From contig JAOSJZ010000001.1 in NCBI GenBank assembly GCA_027493885.1, positions 1,854,622 through 1,918,621 on the forward strand: a DNA stretch of 64,000 nt, written 5' to 3'. Within the stretch, counting starts at the first letter, position 1, and every line of letters starts with the position of its first letter. The position numbers and the translations under genes were made by a program. Shown here piece after piece: positions 17,908 through 27,582 of the stretch. This DNA is from Gaiella sp. Lineage in GTDB: Bacteria; Actinomycetota; Thermoleophilia; Gaiellales; Gaiellaceae. The notes beneath the pieces are model-generated. The model saw only the letters and a program-made list of their open reading frames with translations. It did not search any database and was not told where the DNA came from.

Positions 17908-18720
17908 ATGCACACCATCGTCCTGTTGAAGCAGATCCTCGACTGGGAGCTCCCGGCCGCGAAGTTCCGCGTCGACCCGGCGACGAACCGCCCCGCCGAG
18001 GGTCTCGCGCCGACCCTCCTCGGCCCGTTCGAGCAGAACGCGCTCGAGCTCGCGCTGAAGCTCCGCGACGCGGGCGCGGTCACGAAGCTGACCGCGCTTC
18101 TCGCCGGCCCGGCCGACGGCGTCGACGCGCTCCGCAAGGCGCTGGCCGTGCGCGCGGACGAGGCCGTGCACGTCCCGTGCGAGCCCGCGATCGTCGACCC
18201 GGCGCAGACGGCGGCGCTCCTCGCCGCGGCGCTCGGCCGCCTCGACCCGGCGCCGGAGCTCGTGCTCGCGGGCCGCCAGGCGGGCGACTGGGACCACGGC
18301 CAGGTGGGCTACCTCGTCGCCGAGCGGCTCGGCTGGCCCGCGGTCGGGCTCGTCTGGGAGGCGGAGCCGCGCGACGGCCGCCTCGTCGTCCGCCGCTCGG
18401 GCGCGGGCGCCGACGAAGAGCTCGCGGTGCGCCCGCCCGCGGTGCTGACGGTGACGAGCCATCCGACGCTCCAGCTGCGGATGGGGAGCGTGATGGACCG
18501 GATGGCGGCGAACAAGAAGCCGATCGTGGAGCTGACGCCCGACGAGCTCGGTCTCGGCGCCGACTCTCTCGCTGGAGAGCGGCGCATCGAGCTCGCGCGC
18601 GTCTCCGTGCCGGAGGTCCACCGCGAGTGCGAGCTGGTCGAGGGCGAGAACGCGACGGATGTCGCCGCGCGCCTCCTCGCGAGGCTCGAGGAGCTGAAGC
18701 TGCTGGGGTCGAGCTCGTGA
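17908..18720 (+). CDS. etfB: Electron transfer flavoprotein, beta subunit
   Basis: This 270-residue EtfB/FixA protein opens with [14 protein letters not shown] and keeps the family features [12 protein letters not shown] and [20 protein letters not shown]. With EtfA it carries electrons from acyl-CoA dehydrogenases to a quinone reductase. Its stop overlaps the etfA GTG (GTGA, 18717-18720). The 44-bp element sits immediately upstream, so it may share regulation with the thiolase-like/ThDP divergent region. Its position suggests a dedicated ETF for this pathway. Confidence 0.92.
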   Translation: MHTIVLLKQILDWELPAAKFRVDPATNRPAEGLAPTLLGPFEQNALELALKLRDAGAVTKLTALLAGPADGVDALRKALAVRADEAVHVPCEPAIVDPAQTAALLAAALGRLDPAPELVLAGRQAGDWDHGQVGYLVAERLGWPAVGLVWEAEPRDGRLVVRRSGAGADEELAVRPPAVLTVTSHPTLQLRMGSVMDRMAANKKPIVELTPDELGLGADSLAGERRIELARVSVPEVHRECELVEGENATDVAARLLARLEELKLLGSSS

Positions 18721-19667
18721 TCCTCGCGGCGTCGTGGGACGGCGAGCGGCTCTCGCCCGCCGGCGCCGAGGTCGTCGCCGCTGCCGCGCGCCTCGGCGAG
18801 GCCCTCGGCGCCGGGGCGGCGTTCGCCTCGCTCGGCGGCCCGGGCGCCGCGGCCGAGTCCGGCGGCCCGGGCGCCGCGCGGGCGTTCGCCTTCGACGGCG
18901 ACCTCGCCTCGTCCGGAGCGGAGGGAGCCGTGACGGCCCTCGCCGAGCTCGCCCGCGAGCTTGGCGCCCGCGCGGTGCTCCTGCCCGCCGACGAGCGGTC
19001 GGCGGAGGTCGCTCCGCGCCTCGCCGGGAGGCTCGGCGGCGCGGCCGTGCTGAACGCGACCGCACTCGACGTCCGCGACGGCGGTGTGGTGCTGACGACG
19101 CCGGTGTTCGGCGGCAAGGCGGTGGCCGAGATCGCCGCCGCCGAGCCCCTGATCGCGACGCTGCGGCGCGGAGTCGTCGAGACCCCGGTGGCGGGCGAGG
19201 CAGGCGCGACCGTCGAGACCCGGGCCGTTCCCGCGGTCGGCGACGCGGTCGAGCTGCTCGGCCGCGGCGCAGCGGCCGAGGGCGCCTCGCTCGAGGACGC
19301 GAAGGTGATCGTCTCCGGCGGCGCGGGCCTCGGGGACGCCTCGGCGTTCTCGGAGCTCGAGGAGCTCGCGCGGCTGCTCGGCGGCGCCGTGGGCGCGTCA
19401 CTCGCCGCCGTGGACGCGGGCTGGGCGCCGCCCGACCGCCAGGTCGGCCTCACGGGGAAGAGCGTCGCGCCGGACGTCTACTTCGCGCTCGGCATCTCCG
19501 GCGCGAGCCAGCACCTTGCAGGAATCGGCGACGCGAAGGCCGTCGTCGCGGTCAACACCGATCCCGAGGCGCCGATCTTCGGCAGCGCGAAGCTCGGGGC
19601 GGTGATGGACTGCCGGGCCTTCGTCGCGGCCTTGACGGACGAGCTCCGCCGGCGCCGCTCGCCGTGA
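18717..19667 (+). CDS. etfA: Electron transfer flavoprotein, alpha subunit
   Basis: This 316-residue EtfA/FixB protein has the FAD-binding C-terminal domain: [20 protein letters not shown] followed by [19 protein letters not shown], then DPEAPIF. The N-terminal half is Ala/Gly-rich but keeps the EtfA pattern. The start is the GTG at 18717 overlapping the etfB stop, and its own stop overlaps the next GTG at 19664 (GTGA), so EtfB-EtfA-EtfD are translated as one coupled series. Confidence 0.93.
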   Translation: MILAASWDGERLSPAGAEVVAAAARLGEALGAGAAFASLGGPGAAAESGGPGAARAFAFDGDLASSGAEGAVTALAELARELGARAVLLPADERSAEVAPRLAGRLGGAAVLNATALDVRDGGVVLTTPVFGGKAVAEIAAAEPLIATLRRGVVETPVAGEAGATVETRAVPAVGDAVELLGRGAAAEGASLEDAKVIVSGGAGLGDASAFSELEELARLLGGAVGASLAAVDAGWAPPDRQVGLTGKSVAPDVYFALGISGASQHLAGIGDAKAVVAVNTDPEAPIFGSAKLGAVMDCRAFVAALTDELRRRRSP

Positions 19668-21670
19668 ACGCCCTCCTCGCCGCGACCGCGACGCGGGAGG
19701 TCCAGTGGAACGTCCCTGACGGCCTCGTCGTCTTCATGTACGCGAGCATGGCCGCCGCGCTCGCGATCTTCGCCTACGGGATCTGGCGGCGCGCGCGGAT
19801 CTGGCGGCTGGGACGGCCGTACTCCGTCCGCGGCCGGCCCTGGCTTCGCACGCGGCGCATGCTCGCCGGGCTCGCCCAGGTGACGGTGCTGCGCCGCGTG
19901 TTCCCGGGCGTCATGCACGCGCTCCTCTACTACGGCTTCCTCGTCCTCTTCGCCGCGACGGTGATGGTCTTCCTCTACGACGACCTGGGGATCGACGGGG
20001 TGTTCGAAGGCGACTTCTACCTCTGGTTCGAGAGCCTCACGGTCGACATCTTCGGGATCCTCTTCCTCGTCGGCGCCGGCATCGGCTTCTATCGCCGCTA
20101 CGTCGTCCGCCCTGCGTACCTCGCCCGCAACGAGCCGTGGGACGCCCTCCTCCTCGGCTCGCTCTTCGCAATCGCCCTCACCGGGTTCGGGCTCGAGGGG
20201 ATCCGGATCGAGGCGACGGCGGACCCGTGGGCGTCCTGGTCGCCGGGCGGCAACGTCGTCGCCCACGCCGTCTCGCCGCTGTCCGACGGCGTGCTCGAGG
20301 ACGTGTTCCCGTGGCTCTGGGGGCTGCACGTCCTCATGTGGCACGTGCTCCTCGCCGCGCTGCCGTTCACGAAGGCCCTGCACTGGTTTACGACCCCGGC
20401 CAACCTCTTCTTCGCACGCCCGGTCGCGCCCCGCAGCGTGCCGACGCCGACGGACTTCGAGGCCGAGGAGGTCCGGCTCGGGATCAAGAACGCCTCCGAC
20501 ATGACGTGGAAGCAGCTCTTCGACCTCGACTCCTGCACCGAGTGCGGCCGCTGCACCTCGGTCTGCCCCGCCTACGCGTCCGGCTCGGCGCTCGACCCGA
20601 AGCGGGTGATCATCGACCTGCGCGACGCGATCCGGGCGCGGGGTCTCGCGGCGGAACCGCTGGCGGGCGACGTCGTCTCCTACGAGGCGCTCTGGGCGTG
20701 CACCACCTGCCGCGCCTGCGAGGAGGCCTGCCCGGTGGGGATCGAGCACGTGCCGACGATCCTCGGGCTGCGCCAGAACCTCGCGATGGAGCAGGTGCGC
20801 ATGCCGGGCGGCGTCTCGGATCTCGTCGCGAACCTCGAGGCGCGCGAGCACCCCTTCCGCGGCGCGACCGCCGGCCGCACCGACTGGGCGGAGGGACTCG
20901 ACGTCCCCGCGCTCGGCTCGGTCGCGGAGGCGGGCGGTGCCGAGGTCGTCTACTGGATCGGCTGCGCGGCCGCCTTCGACGAGCGCGCGCAGAAGATCGC
21001 CCGGGCGGTCGTCCGCGTCCTCCGGCACGCGGGCGTCCGCTTCGCGGTCGTCTCCTCGCAGGAGCGCTGCAACGGCGACGTCGCGCGACGGACCGGCAAC
21101 GAGTTCCACTACGACCTGCTCGCGCGGGAGAACGTCGAGATGCTGAACGGCGCCGGCGTCACGACGCTGCTCACCCACTGCCCGCACTGCCTCGAGCAGC
21201 TCCGCTACGAGTACGAGCGCTTTGGCGGTCGCTACGAGGTGCGCCACCACTCCGCGCTGGTGAGCGCGCTGATCGAGGAGGGCCGGGTGCGCCTGCGCCC
21301 GGGCGAGCGCGAGCGCGTCACCTACCACGACCCCTGCTACCTCGGCCGCTACAACCGCGAGTTCGACGCGCCGCGGCGGGTGCTCGACGTCCTCGGAGTC
21401 GAGCGGGTGGAGATGCCGCGGCACGGCGCGGAGAGCTTCTGCTGCGGCGCGGGCGGCGGGCATGCGTTCTTCGACGAGACCGAGGGCCCCGACAAGGTGA
21501 ACCAGATCCGCACGCGTGAGGCGGCCGCCACCGGCGCGACGACCGTCGTCACGGGCTGCCCGTTCTGCCTGACGATGCTCGCGAGCGGCGCCCGAGCCGT
21601 GGGGACGCCCGAGCGGACGCTCCGCACGATGGACTTCGTCGAGCTCGTCGCGGAGGCGCTCGACGAATGA
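19664..21670 (+). CDS. etfD: EtfD-type membrane iron-sulfur ETF:quinone oxidoreductase
   Basis: This 668-residue protein has an N-terminal NarI-like cytochrome-b domain (about five membrane helices, residues 20-260), then two CxxCxxCxxxCP clusters, [12 protein letters not shown] (about 291-302) and [12 protein letters not shown] (about 346-357). Two cysteine-rich CCG-type domains follow, with YHDPCYLGR and [10 protein letters not shown]. This is the layout of EtfD, which passes electrons from ETF to menaquinone in mycobacterial beta-oxidation. GTGA coupling to etfA supports the role. Confidence 0.92.
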   Translation: MNALLAATATREVQWNVPDGLVVFMYASMAAALAIFAYGIWRRARIWRLGRPYSVRGRPWLRTRRMLAGLAQVTVLRRVFPGVMHALLYYGFLVLFAATVMVFLYDDLGIDGVFEGDFYLWFESLTVDIFGILFLVGAGIGFYRRYVVRPAYLARNEPWDALLLGSLFAIALTGFGLEGIRIEATADPWASWSPGGNVVAHAVSPLSDGVLEDVFPWLWGLHVLMWHVLLAALPFTKALHWFTTPANLFFARPVAPRSVPTPTDFEAEEVRLGIKNASDMTWKQLFDLDSCTECGRCTSVCPAYASGSALDPKRVIIDLRDAIRARGLAAEPLAGDVVSYEALWACTTCRACEEACPVGIEHVPTILGLRQNLAMEQVRMPGGVSDLVANLEAREHPFRGATAGRTDWAEGLDVPALGSVAEAGGAEVVYWIGCAAAFDERAQKIARAVVRVLRHAGVRFAVVSSQERCNGDVARRTGNEFHYDLLARENVEMLNGAGVTTLLTHCPHCLEQLRYEYERFGGRYEVRHHSALVSALIEEGRVRLRPGERERVTYHDPCYLGRYNREFDAPRRVLDVLGVERVEMPRHGAESFCCGAGGGHAFFDETEGPDKVNQIRTREAAATGATTVVTGCPFCLTMLASGARAVGTPERTLRTMDFVELVAEALDE

Positions 21671-21718
21671 CCCGGTTCGGGTGGCGTGCGCCGCCCGGTT
21701 CGGCTATACCAGAGTGGT

Positions 21719-21732
21719 CCGTGACATGACAC
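21719..21732. promoter_or_regulatory. GTGACATG-containing candidate operator before the molybdenum hydroxylase genes
   Basis: CCGTGACATGACAC shares CCGTGACATG with the two 44-bp elements and matches, with one mismatch, the near-palindrome GTRACATGTYAC upstream of the GntR gene at 43468. It lies 20 bases before the probable start of the large subunit. Regulator binding is inference. Confidence 0.4.
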
Positions 21733-21751
21733 GAGGCCGACGGAGGCGGAG

Positions 21752-24091
21752 ATCGCCGTAGAAGAGAAACCGCTCGTCGAGCGCGGCGAGGAGCTTCGGG
21801 TCGTCGGGCGCCGGCTGCCGAAGCTCGACGCGCCGCAGAAGGTCTCCGGCAAGACCGCGTACGCCGACGACCTGCGCATGTCGGGGCTCCTGGTGGGCGC
21901 GATCCTTCGCAGTCCGCACCCGCACGCACGCATCGTCTCGATCGACATCTCCGAGGCCGAGGCCCTGCCCGGCGTCCACGCCGTGATCCACGCCGGGAAC
22001 GTCGAGCAGCGCCCGTACGGCTACAACCACGACAACGTCCCGCTGAAGGGCGAGAAGGTCCGTTTCATCGGCGACGAGGTCGCTGCGGTGGCGGCGGTGG
22101 ACGAGGAGACGGCGCGCAGGGCGCTCGAGCTGATCACGGTCCAGTACGAGCCGCTACCGACGGTGTTCGACCCGTTCGAGTCGCTCGACCCGTCGTCGCC
22201 TCAGATCCATGACGAGCTCGAGAACGTCGAGGGCAACGTCGCGATGCGCTGGGACTGGGACCACGGCGACGTCGCGGCGGCCGAGGCCGAGGCGGCGGCG
22301 ATCGTCGAGGGGATGTACTCGGCGCCGCAGGCGGCACCCGTGCCGATCGAGACGCACATCGTGATCGCGTCGTTCGACCCGGCCGAGCACCTGACGGTGT
22401 GGAGCCCGATCCACATGGTCTTCATGTACCGCAAGGAGCTCGCCGACTGCCTCGGGCTCGACTGGGAGCACATCACGGTGATCCAGCCGCCCGTCGGCGG
22501 CAGCTTCGGCGGCAAGATCGACATCGACCCGCACGACTTCATCACGGTGATGCTCGCGCGCAAGACGCGACGGCCGGTGAAGCTCGTGATGAGCCGCGAG
22601 GAGGAGTTCATCGGCACGCGGACGCGGCAGCCGATCCACTTCAAGCTGCGCACGGGGGCCGACGCCGACGGGAACCTCCTCTTCCGCGACGCGGAGATCG
22701 TCTCCGACAACGGCGCGTACAACGGCTGGGGGTCGCACGCGATGCTCGTCGCGATGCAGACGATCACGTCGATGTACCGGGTGCCCGCGAGCCGCGTCCG
22801 CTGCGCGGTCGTCTACACGAACAAGAACTACGGCGGCTCCGTGCGCGGCTTCGGCAATCCGCAGGCCACGTTCGCGGTCGAGCAGCAGATGGAGGAGATT
22901 GCCGACGCGCTCGGGCTCGACCCGATGGACGTGCGGCTCCGCAACGCGAACCAGCCGGGCGACGTGACGCCGCAGGGGATGCAGATCACCTCCTGCGGGC
23001 TCGAGGAATGCCTCGAGATCGTGCGCGAGCAGTCCGGCTGGGACAAGCGCCGCGGCACGATGCGCGAGCGCCATCGCGGCCTCGGCGCGGCGGCGTTCGT
23101 CCACGTCGGCGGCGGCGCGCGCATCTACCGCTCGGACGGCTGCGGCGCGATGGTGAAGGTGGACGACTCGGCGCAGGTGACGCTGATCACCGGCGCCTCC
23201 GAGCTCGGCCAGGGGTCGGAGACCGTGCTCGCGATGATCGTCGCCGAGGAGATCGGCGTGCCGCTCGACGCGGTGCACGTGATCAACTCGAACACGGACG
23301 TGAAGCCGTGGGACGTGGGCGTGCACGCGAGCCGCACGACGTTCGTCGCGGGCAACGCGGCGAAGCTGGCCGCGACGAAGGTGCGCGAGCAGCTGCTCGA
23401 GACGGCGGTCGAGGTGCTCGGGGCGCCGGTCGACGAGCTGCGCATCGTCGACGGCGTCGTCGAGGTCTCGGGCGACGAGGAGAAGCGGATGCCGCTCGGC
23501 AAGCTGATGCGGCGCCGCCTCTTGCGCGAGCAGGGCAGCATCGTGATGGCGACGGCGTTCTACGACCCGCCGACGCAGATGCAGAAGGACTACTACGGCA
23601 ACGTCTCCGCCGCGTACGGCTTCGGCGCACACGTCGCGGAGGTCGAGGTCGACCCGGGCACCGGCATGGTGCGCCTGCTCAACCTCTGGACGGCGCACGA
23701 CGTCGGCCGCGCGATCAACCCGATGTCCGCCGAGGGACAGATCGAGGGCGGTGCCGCGATGGGAATCGGCCTCGCGCTCTCCGAGGAGCTCGTGATCTTC
23801 GACGGCCAGATCGCCGCCCCGAATCTCCACGACTACGGGCTGCCGACGGCGGTCGACGTGCCCCGCATCGTCGTCAACCTCGTCGAGACGATCGACCCGC
23901 GCGGGCCGTTCGGCGCGAAGGGACTCGGGGAGGCGGGGATCATCCCGCCCGCCGCGGCGATCGCGAACGCCGTCGCGGACGCGACGGGGATCCGTCCGCG
24001 TGCCTACCCGATGCGCCCCTGGAAGGTGAAGGAGTGGCTCGACGCGGGCGAGCGGTCGCACGTCGCGCGACAGGGAGCCGCGGATGCCTGA
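21752..24091 (+). CDS. Molybdenum hydroxylase (xanthine dehydrogenase family), molybdopterin-binding large subunit
   Basis: This protein of about 779 residues has the family motifs VGGSFGGKIDIDPHDF, GSVRGFGNPQ, ASELGQGSE and the catalytic glutamate in KGLGEAG near residue 729. The CO-dehydrogenase signature AYRCSFR is absent, so it belongs with hydroxylases of N-heterocycles, aldehydes or aromatics. Homology clearly extends upstream of the first in-frame ATG (21878): VVGRRLPKLDAPQKVSGKTAYA belongs to the domain. No ATG/GTG/TTG exists upstream of that; an ATC at 21752 placed five bases after GGAGG is the best start. It forms one enzyme with the next two genes. Confidence 0.88.
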   Translation: MAVEEKPLVERGEELRVVGRRLPKLDAPQKVSGKTAYADDLRMSGLLVGAILRSPHPHARIVSIDISEAEALPGVHAVIHAGNVEQRPYGYNHDNVPLKGEKVRFIGDEVAAVAAVDEETARRALELITVQYEPLPTVFDPFESLDPSSPQIHDELENVEGNVAMRWDWDHGDVAAAEAEAAAIVEGMYSAPQAAPVPIETHIVIASFDPAEHLTVWSPIHMVFMYRKELADCLGLDWEHITVIQPPVGGSFGGKIDIDPHDFITVMLARKTRRPVKLVMSREEEFIGTRTRQPIHFKLRTGADADGNLLFRDAEIVSDNGAYNGWGSHAMLVAMQTITSMYRVPASRVRCAVVYTNKNYGGSVRGFGNPQATFAVEQQMEEIADALGLDPMDVRLRNANQPGDVTPQGMQITSCGLEECLEIVREQSGWDKRRGTMRERHRGLGAAAFVHVGGGARIYRSDGCGAMVKVDDSAQVTLITGASELGQGSETVLAMIVAEEIGVPLDAVHVINSNTDVKPWDVGVHASRTTFVAGNAAKLAATKVREQLLETAVEVLGAPVDELRIVDGVVEVSGDEEKRMPLGKLMRRRLLREQGSIVMATAFYDPPTQMQKDYYGNVSAAYGFGAHVAEVEVDPGTGMVRLLNLWTAHDVGRAINPMSAEGQIEGGAAMGIGLALSEELVIFDGQIAAPNLHDYGLPTAVDVPRIVVNLVETIDPRGPFGAKGLGEAGIIPPAAAIANAVADATGIRPRAYPMRPWKVKEWLDAGERSHVARQGAADA

Positions 24092-24997
24092 CGTCTTCGT
24101 CCCCGCCGCGCTCGACGACGCGATCGGGTTCATGAGCGAGCACGCCGGCGCCGCGATGCCGATCGCCGGTGGCACCGACGTCCTCATCGACACGCGGATC
24201 GGCCGCGCGAGCCCCGAGTGGCTCGTCGACCTGAGCCCGCTCGCAACGCTCGCGGGCATCGAGCTCGACGGCGAGGAGCTCCGCATCGGAGCGCTGACGA
24301 GGATCCGTGCGATCGAGCTCGACGACCAGCTCGCCCGGCGCGCGGCGGCGCTCGTCGAGGCCGCGCGGGTGCTCGGCTCGGTGCAGATCCGGACGATGGC
24401 GACGATCGGGGGCAACCTCTGCCATGCGACGCCGTCGGCGGAGATGCCGCCCGCGCTGCTCGTGCACGACGCGACGGCGGAGATCGCGGGGCCGGACGGC
24501 GCCCGCTCGCTCCCGCTCGCCGAGCTCTTTGCGGGGCCAGGACGTACGACGCTCGCCCCCGGCGAGCTCTTGACCGGCCTCCGGCTCCGCGCGCCGAGCG
24601 GCGCCGCAGGTTCCTGCTACCTGCGCCAGACCGTGCGCTGGTCGATGGACCTCGCCGGCGTCGGGGTCGCGGCCTCCGTCGAGGTCGACGGGGAGACGGT
24701 GACCGGAGCGCGTGTCGCGCTCGGCGCGGTCGCGCCGGTGCCGCTCCTCGTCCCGGCGGCGGCCGAGGCCGTGGTCGGGGCGGAGCTCACGAGCGACGCC
24801 GCGGGCGAGGCCGGCGCGCGCGCAGCGGCGGCGTGCTCGCCGATCACGGACGCACGCGGCACGGAGCGCTACCGCCGCGACGTCGTCTCGGTGCTCGTCC
24901 CGCGCGCGCTGCGGATCGCGTGGCTGCGCGCGACGGGCAGCTGGCCCGCGGGTGTTCCGGCCCCGATCAACGGCGTGCTCTCGGGGACGAGCGGTGA
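24084..24997 (+). CDS. Molybdenum hydroxylase, FAD-binding medium subunit (stop probably lost to a one-base indel)
   Basis: This protein of about 304 residues is of the CoxM/XdhB type: PIAGGTDVLIDTRIG and MATIGGNLCHATPSAEMPPAL are the two FAD-binding segments, and GERYRRD-like ERYRRDVVSVLVPRAL marks the normal C-terminus. The ATG at 24084 overlaps the large-subunit stop. As written, the frame lacks a stop and reads on for thousands of bases. One extra G in the run 24983-24986 would end it at the TGA 24995-24997, overlapping the GTG of the next gene exactly as its neighbours do. It shuttles electrons from the iron-sulfur subunit. Confidence 0.85.
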
Positions 24998-25476
24998 GGG
25001 TCGAGCTCTCGGTCAACGGCGACCCGTACCGGCGCGAGATCGAGCCGGACGCGACCCTCCTCTCGCTGCTCCGCGAGACCCTGGGCCTGACCGGGACGAA
25101 ATGGGGCTGCGAGACCGGCGACTGCGGCGCCTGCACCGTCCTCGTCGACGGCGAGCCGGTCGTCTCGTGCCTGCAGCTCGCGCGCCAGGTCGACGGCACC
25201 GACGTGACGACGGTGGAGGGGCTCGAGGTCGAGGGCGAGCTCGGCGACCTCCAGGCGGCGTTCGTGCGAAACGGCGCCGCCCAGTGCGGCTTCTGCACGC
25301 CCGGGATGCTGATGTCGGCCGAGGCGCTGCTTCGGCGCAACGAGGCTCCGGCCGAGGCCGAGATCCGGGAGGCGCTCTCGGGCAACCTCTGCCGTTGCAC
25401 CGGCTACAGCAAGATCGTCGACGCGGTCCTCGAGGCCGCGGAGAGCCGGCAGGCACCCGTCGACGCCTCGGCGTGA
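24994..25476 (+). CDS. Molybdenum hydroxylase, [2Fe-2S] small subunit
   Basis: This 160-residue two-cluster ferredoxin subunit has the plant-type cluster with Cys39, Cys44, Cys47 (CETGDCGACTVL) and Cys59. The helical [2Fe-2S] domain has AQCGFCTPGML and GNLCRCTGY. All eight ligands are present. The GTG start lies in a GTGA context, and its stop overlaps the GTG of the opine-dehydrogenase-like gene. The order large-FAD-FeS is one of the usual arrangements. Confidence 0.93.
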   Translation: MRVELSVNGDPYRREIEPDATLLSLLRETLGLTGTKWGCETGDCGACTVLVDGEPVVSCLQLARQVDGTDVTTVEGLEVEGELGDLQAAFVRNGAAQCGFCTPGMLMSAEALLRRNEAPAEAEIREALSGNLCRCTGYSKIVDAVLEAAESRQAPVDASA

Positions 25477-26541
25477 GGGTCGCCGTCCTCGGCGGCGGCC
25501 ACGGCGCCGTGGCGACCGCGGGCGACCTCGCGCTGCGCGGCCACGACGTCCGGCTCGCGCTCCGCAACCGCGAGCGCTTCGCGGAGATCTTCGCCACGCG
25601 CCGGATCCGCCTGCGGGGCCGGATCGACGGCGAGGCGAAGGTGGCCGGGGTCACGGACGACCATGCCGCGGCCGTCGAGGGCGCCGACGTCGTCGTCGTG
25701 CCGCTGCCCGCGTACGCGCAGGAGGCGATGGCCGAGCGTGTCGCGGGTGCGCTGCGGCCGGGGCAGATCGTCTACCTGACGACCGGGACGTTCGGCTCCT
25801 ACGTGTTCCGCGAGGCGCTCCTGCGCGCGGGCGGGACGGACGTTCCCGTCGCCGAGAACGCGACGCTCCCCTACGGCGCGCGAATGTCGGGGCCCGCCGA
25901 GGTGACGATCGGGCTCCTCGCGGCACATCTGCCCGCCGGCGTCTACCCCGCCGTGCGCACCGAGGAGGCGCTCGGCCCCGTGCGCGAGCTCTACCCGGTG
26001 ACGGAGCCGGTCGAGGACGCGCTCTCGGCGGGTCTCTTGAACTTCGACGGCGCGCTCCACGCGCCGCTCGTGTTCATGAACGCCGGCCCGATCGAGTGGA
26101 GCGACACGTTCGACATCCACGTCGACGGCAACCCGCCGTCGGTCGTCACGGTCAGCGTCGCGCTCGACCGCGAGCGGATCGCGCTGCGCGAGGCGCTCGG
26201 GTACACGTCGCACCACTGGCCGCTCGAGGACCTCTACTCCCGGGTCGGGGAGACCTTCTACGGCGTCATCTCCCGCGACCGGATCGAGCGGCAGTCGGTG
26301 TGGCGCGAGAAGATCGACTTCCACCACCGCTACGTCACCGAGGACGTCGCCTGCGGGCTCGCCCTCTGGGCCTCGCTCGGGCGCCGGCTCGGCCTGCCGA
26401 CGCCGCTCGCGGACGTCTTCCTGACGCTCGCCTCGACGGTCAACGGCGAGGACTACGCGGCCACCGGCCGCACGCTCGAAAAACCTCGGGCTCGCAGGCC
26501 TGGCCGTCCCCGAGCTGCAGGAGAAGCTGCGCGCCGGATGA
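25473..26541 (+). pseudogene. NAD/NADP octopine/nopaline dehydrogenase family protein, frame broken at an A run
   Basis: This protein of about 355 residues begins VRVAVLGGGHGAVATAGDLALRG-like (Rossmann GxGxxG at residues 7-12). It has the C-terminal opine dehydrogenase domain with the LNFDGALHAPLVFMNAG region and GYTSHHWPLEDLYSRVG. Family members reduce imines or 2-oxo acid conjugates with NAD(P)H. The frame breaks at the A5 run 26479-26483; with four As it continues NLGLAGLAVPELQEK and stops at TGA 26539-26541, overlapping the next ATG as ATGA. That clean fit argues for a one-base indel or sequencing error rather than decay. Confidence 0.78.
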
Positions 26542-27520
26542 CGGAGTTCGGCGTGCAGCTGCACGGCACGTTCCCGATGCGCCGCTACGTCGAGCTCGCA
26601 CGGACGGTCGAGTCGTATCCCTTTCACGAGCTGACGGTGCACGACGTCGTCTGGTGGCGGCCCGTCTGGCCGATCCTGACGCTGATCGCCGAGCACACCG
26701 AGCGCGTGCTCGTCGGGCCGGACGTCACGCACCCCTACCTGCGCCATCCGGTCGACACCGCGGCGTGCATCGCCGCGCTCGACGAGCTCTCGGGCGGCCG
26801 CGCGATCCTCGGTCTCGGCGCCGGGTCGATGCTCGACCGGATCGAGGTGCAGGTCGAGCGCCCGCTCGTCGCGGTGCGCGAGACCGCCGAGCTCGTGGAG
26901 CGCTTCCTCTCGCGCGACCGCACCCCCTACGAGGGCGAGCGCTTCCGAGCGCACGCGGACGCGCAGTTCTACTGGGAGCCGCTGCGCCCGCACGTGCCGA
27001 CGTTCGTCGGCGCCTACGCACCGCGGATGGTTGCGGAGGCGCCCGGCTGGGTCGACGAGCTGCGCCCCCCGGCATGTGGGCGCCGGGGTTCTTCCGCGAC
27101 GTCCAGCGACGGGCGCGCGAGGCGGCGGGCGACGAGCGCTTCCGGGTCGGCTGCGACGTGTGGATCTCGATCGGCGACGACCGCGGCGAGGCGCGCTCGC
27201 TCGGCCGCCGGATCCTCGCCCAGTTCCTGGCGCTGCCCAGCTTCCTGCCCCACGTCGAGTTCCACGAGATCGATCCGGCCGAGACCGCTGCCGTCGGCGA
27301 GGCGATGCGGGCGGGAGACGTCGACGGCGCGGCAGGGCTCGTCACCGACCCCACCCTCGACACCTTCGTCGCTGCCGGCACGGTCGCCGACGTCGTCGCC
27401 GGCCTCGAGCGGCTGCTCGAGGCGGCGCCGTCGACCGTGACCTTCTCGGGCCGCCTCGGCCCGGACCCGGACCGCGCACTCGAGCTCCTCGGCCGCGAGG
27501 TGCTCCCGGCGGTCGCCTGA
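26538..27520 (+). pseudogene. LLM-class flavin-dependent oxidoreductase, frame broken at a C run
   Basis: This second luciferase-like enzyme of the window has about 327 residues: MTEFGVQLHGTFPMRRYVEL, VLVGPDVTHPYLRHPVDTA and GGRAILGLGAGSMLD are family patterns of F420-dependent oxidoreductases. The frame breaks in the C6 run 27065-27070; with seven Cs it reads on as PGMWAPGFFRDVQRRA to the TGA at 27518-27520. It is coupled by ATGA to the opine-dehydrogenase-like gene. It likely oxidises or reduces an intermediate of the same pathway; the substrate is unknown. Confidence 0.78.
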
Positions 27521-27582
27521 CCGGTCGCCGCGACAGGTATTGGATCGCCGGGCCTCCGGCAGCGCGCGACGCAAGGCGGTGC

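Noticed and set aside
21726..21761. Short upstream ORF (ATG 21726 to TAG 21761) as leader peptide
   Set aside because: Eleven Arg-rich codons overlapping the operator-like site; nothing suggests attenuation.
24084..27440. One giant 1118-residue fusion protein
   Set aside because: The open frame spans the FAD subunit, a shadow over the iron-sulfur gene, the opine dehydrogenase and part of an LLM enzyme. It arises from missing stops at homopolymer indels, not from a real fusion.
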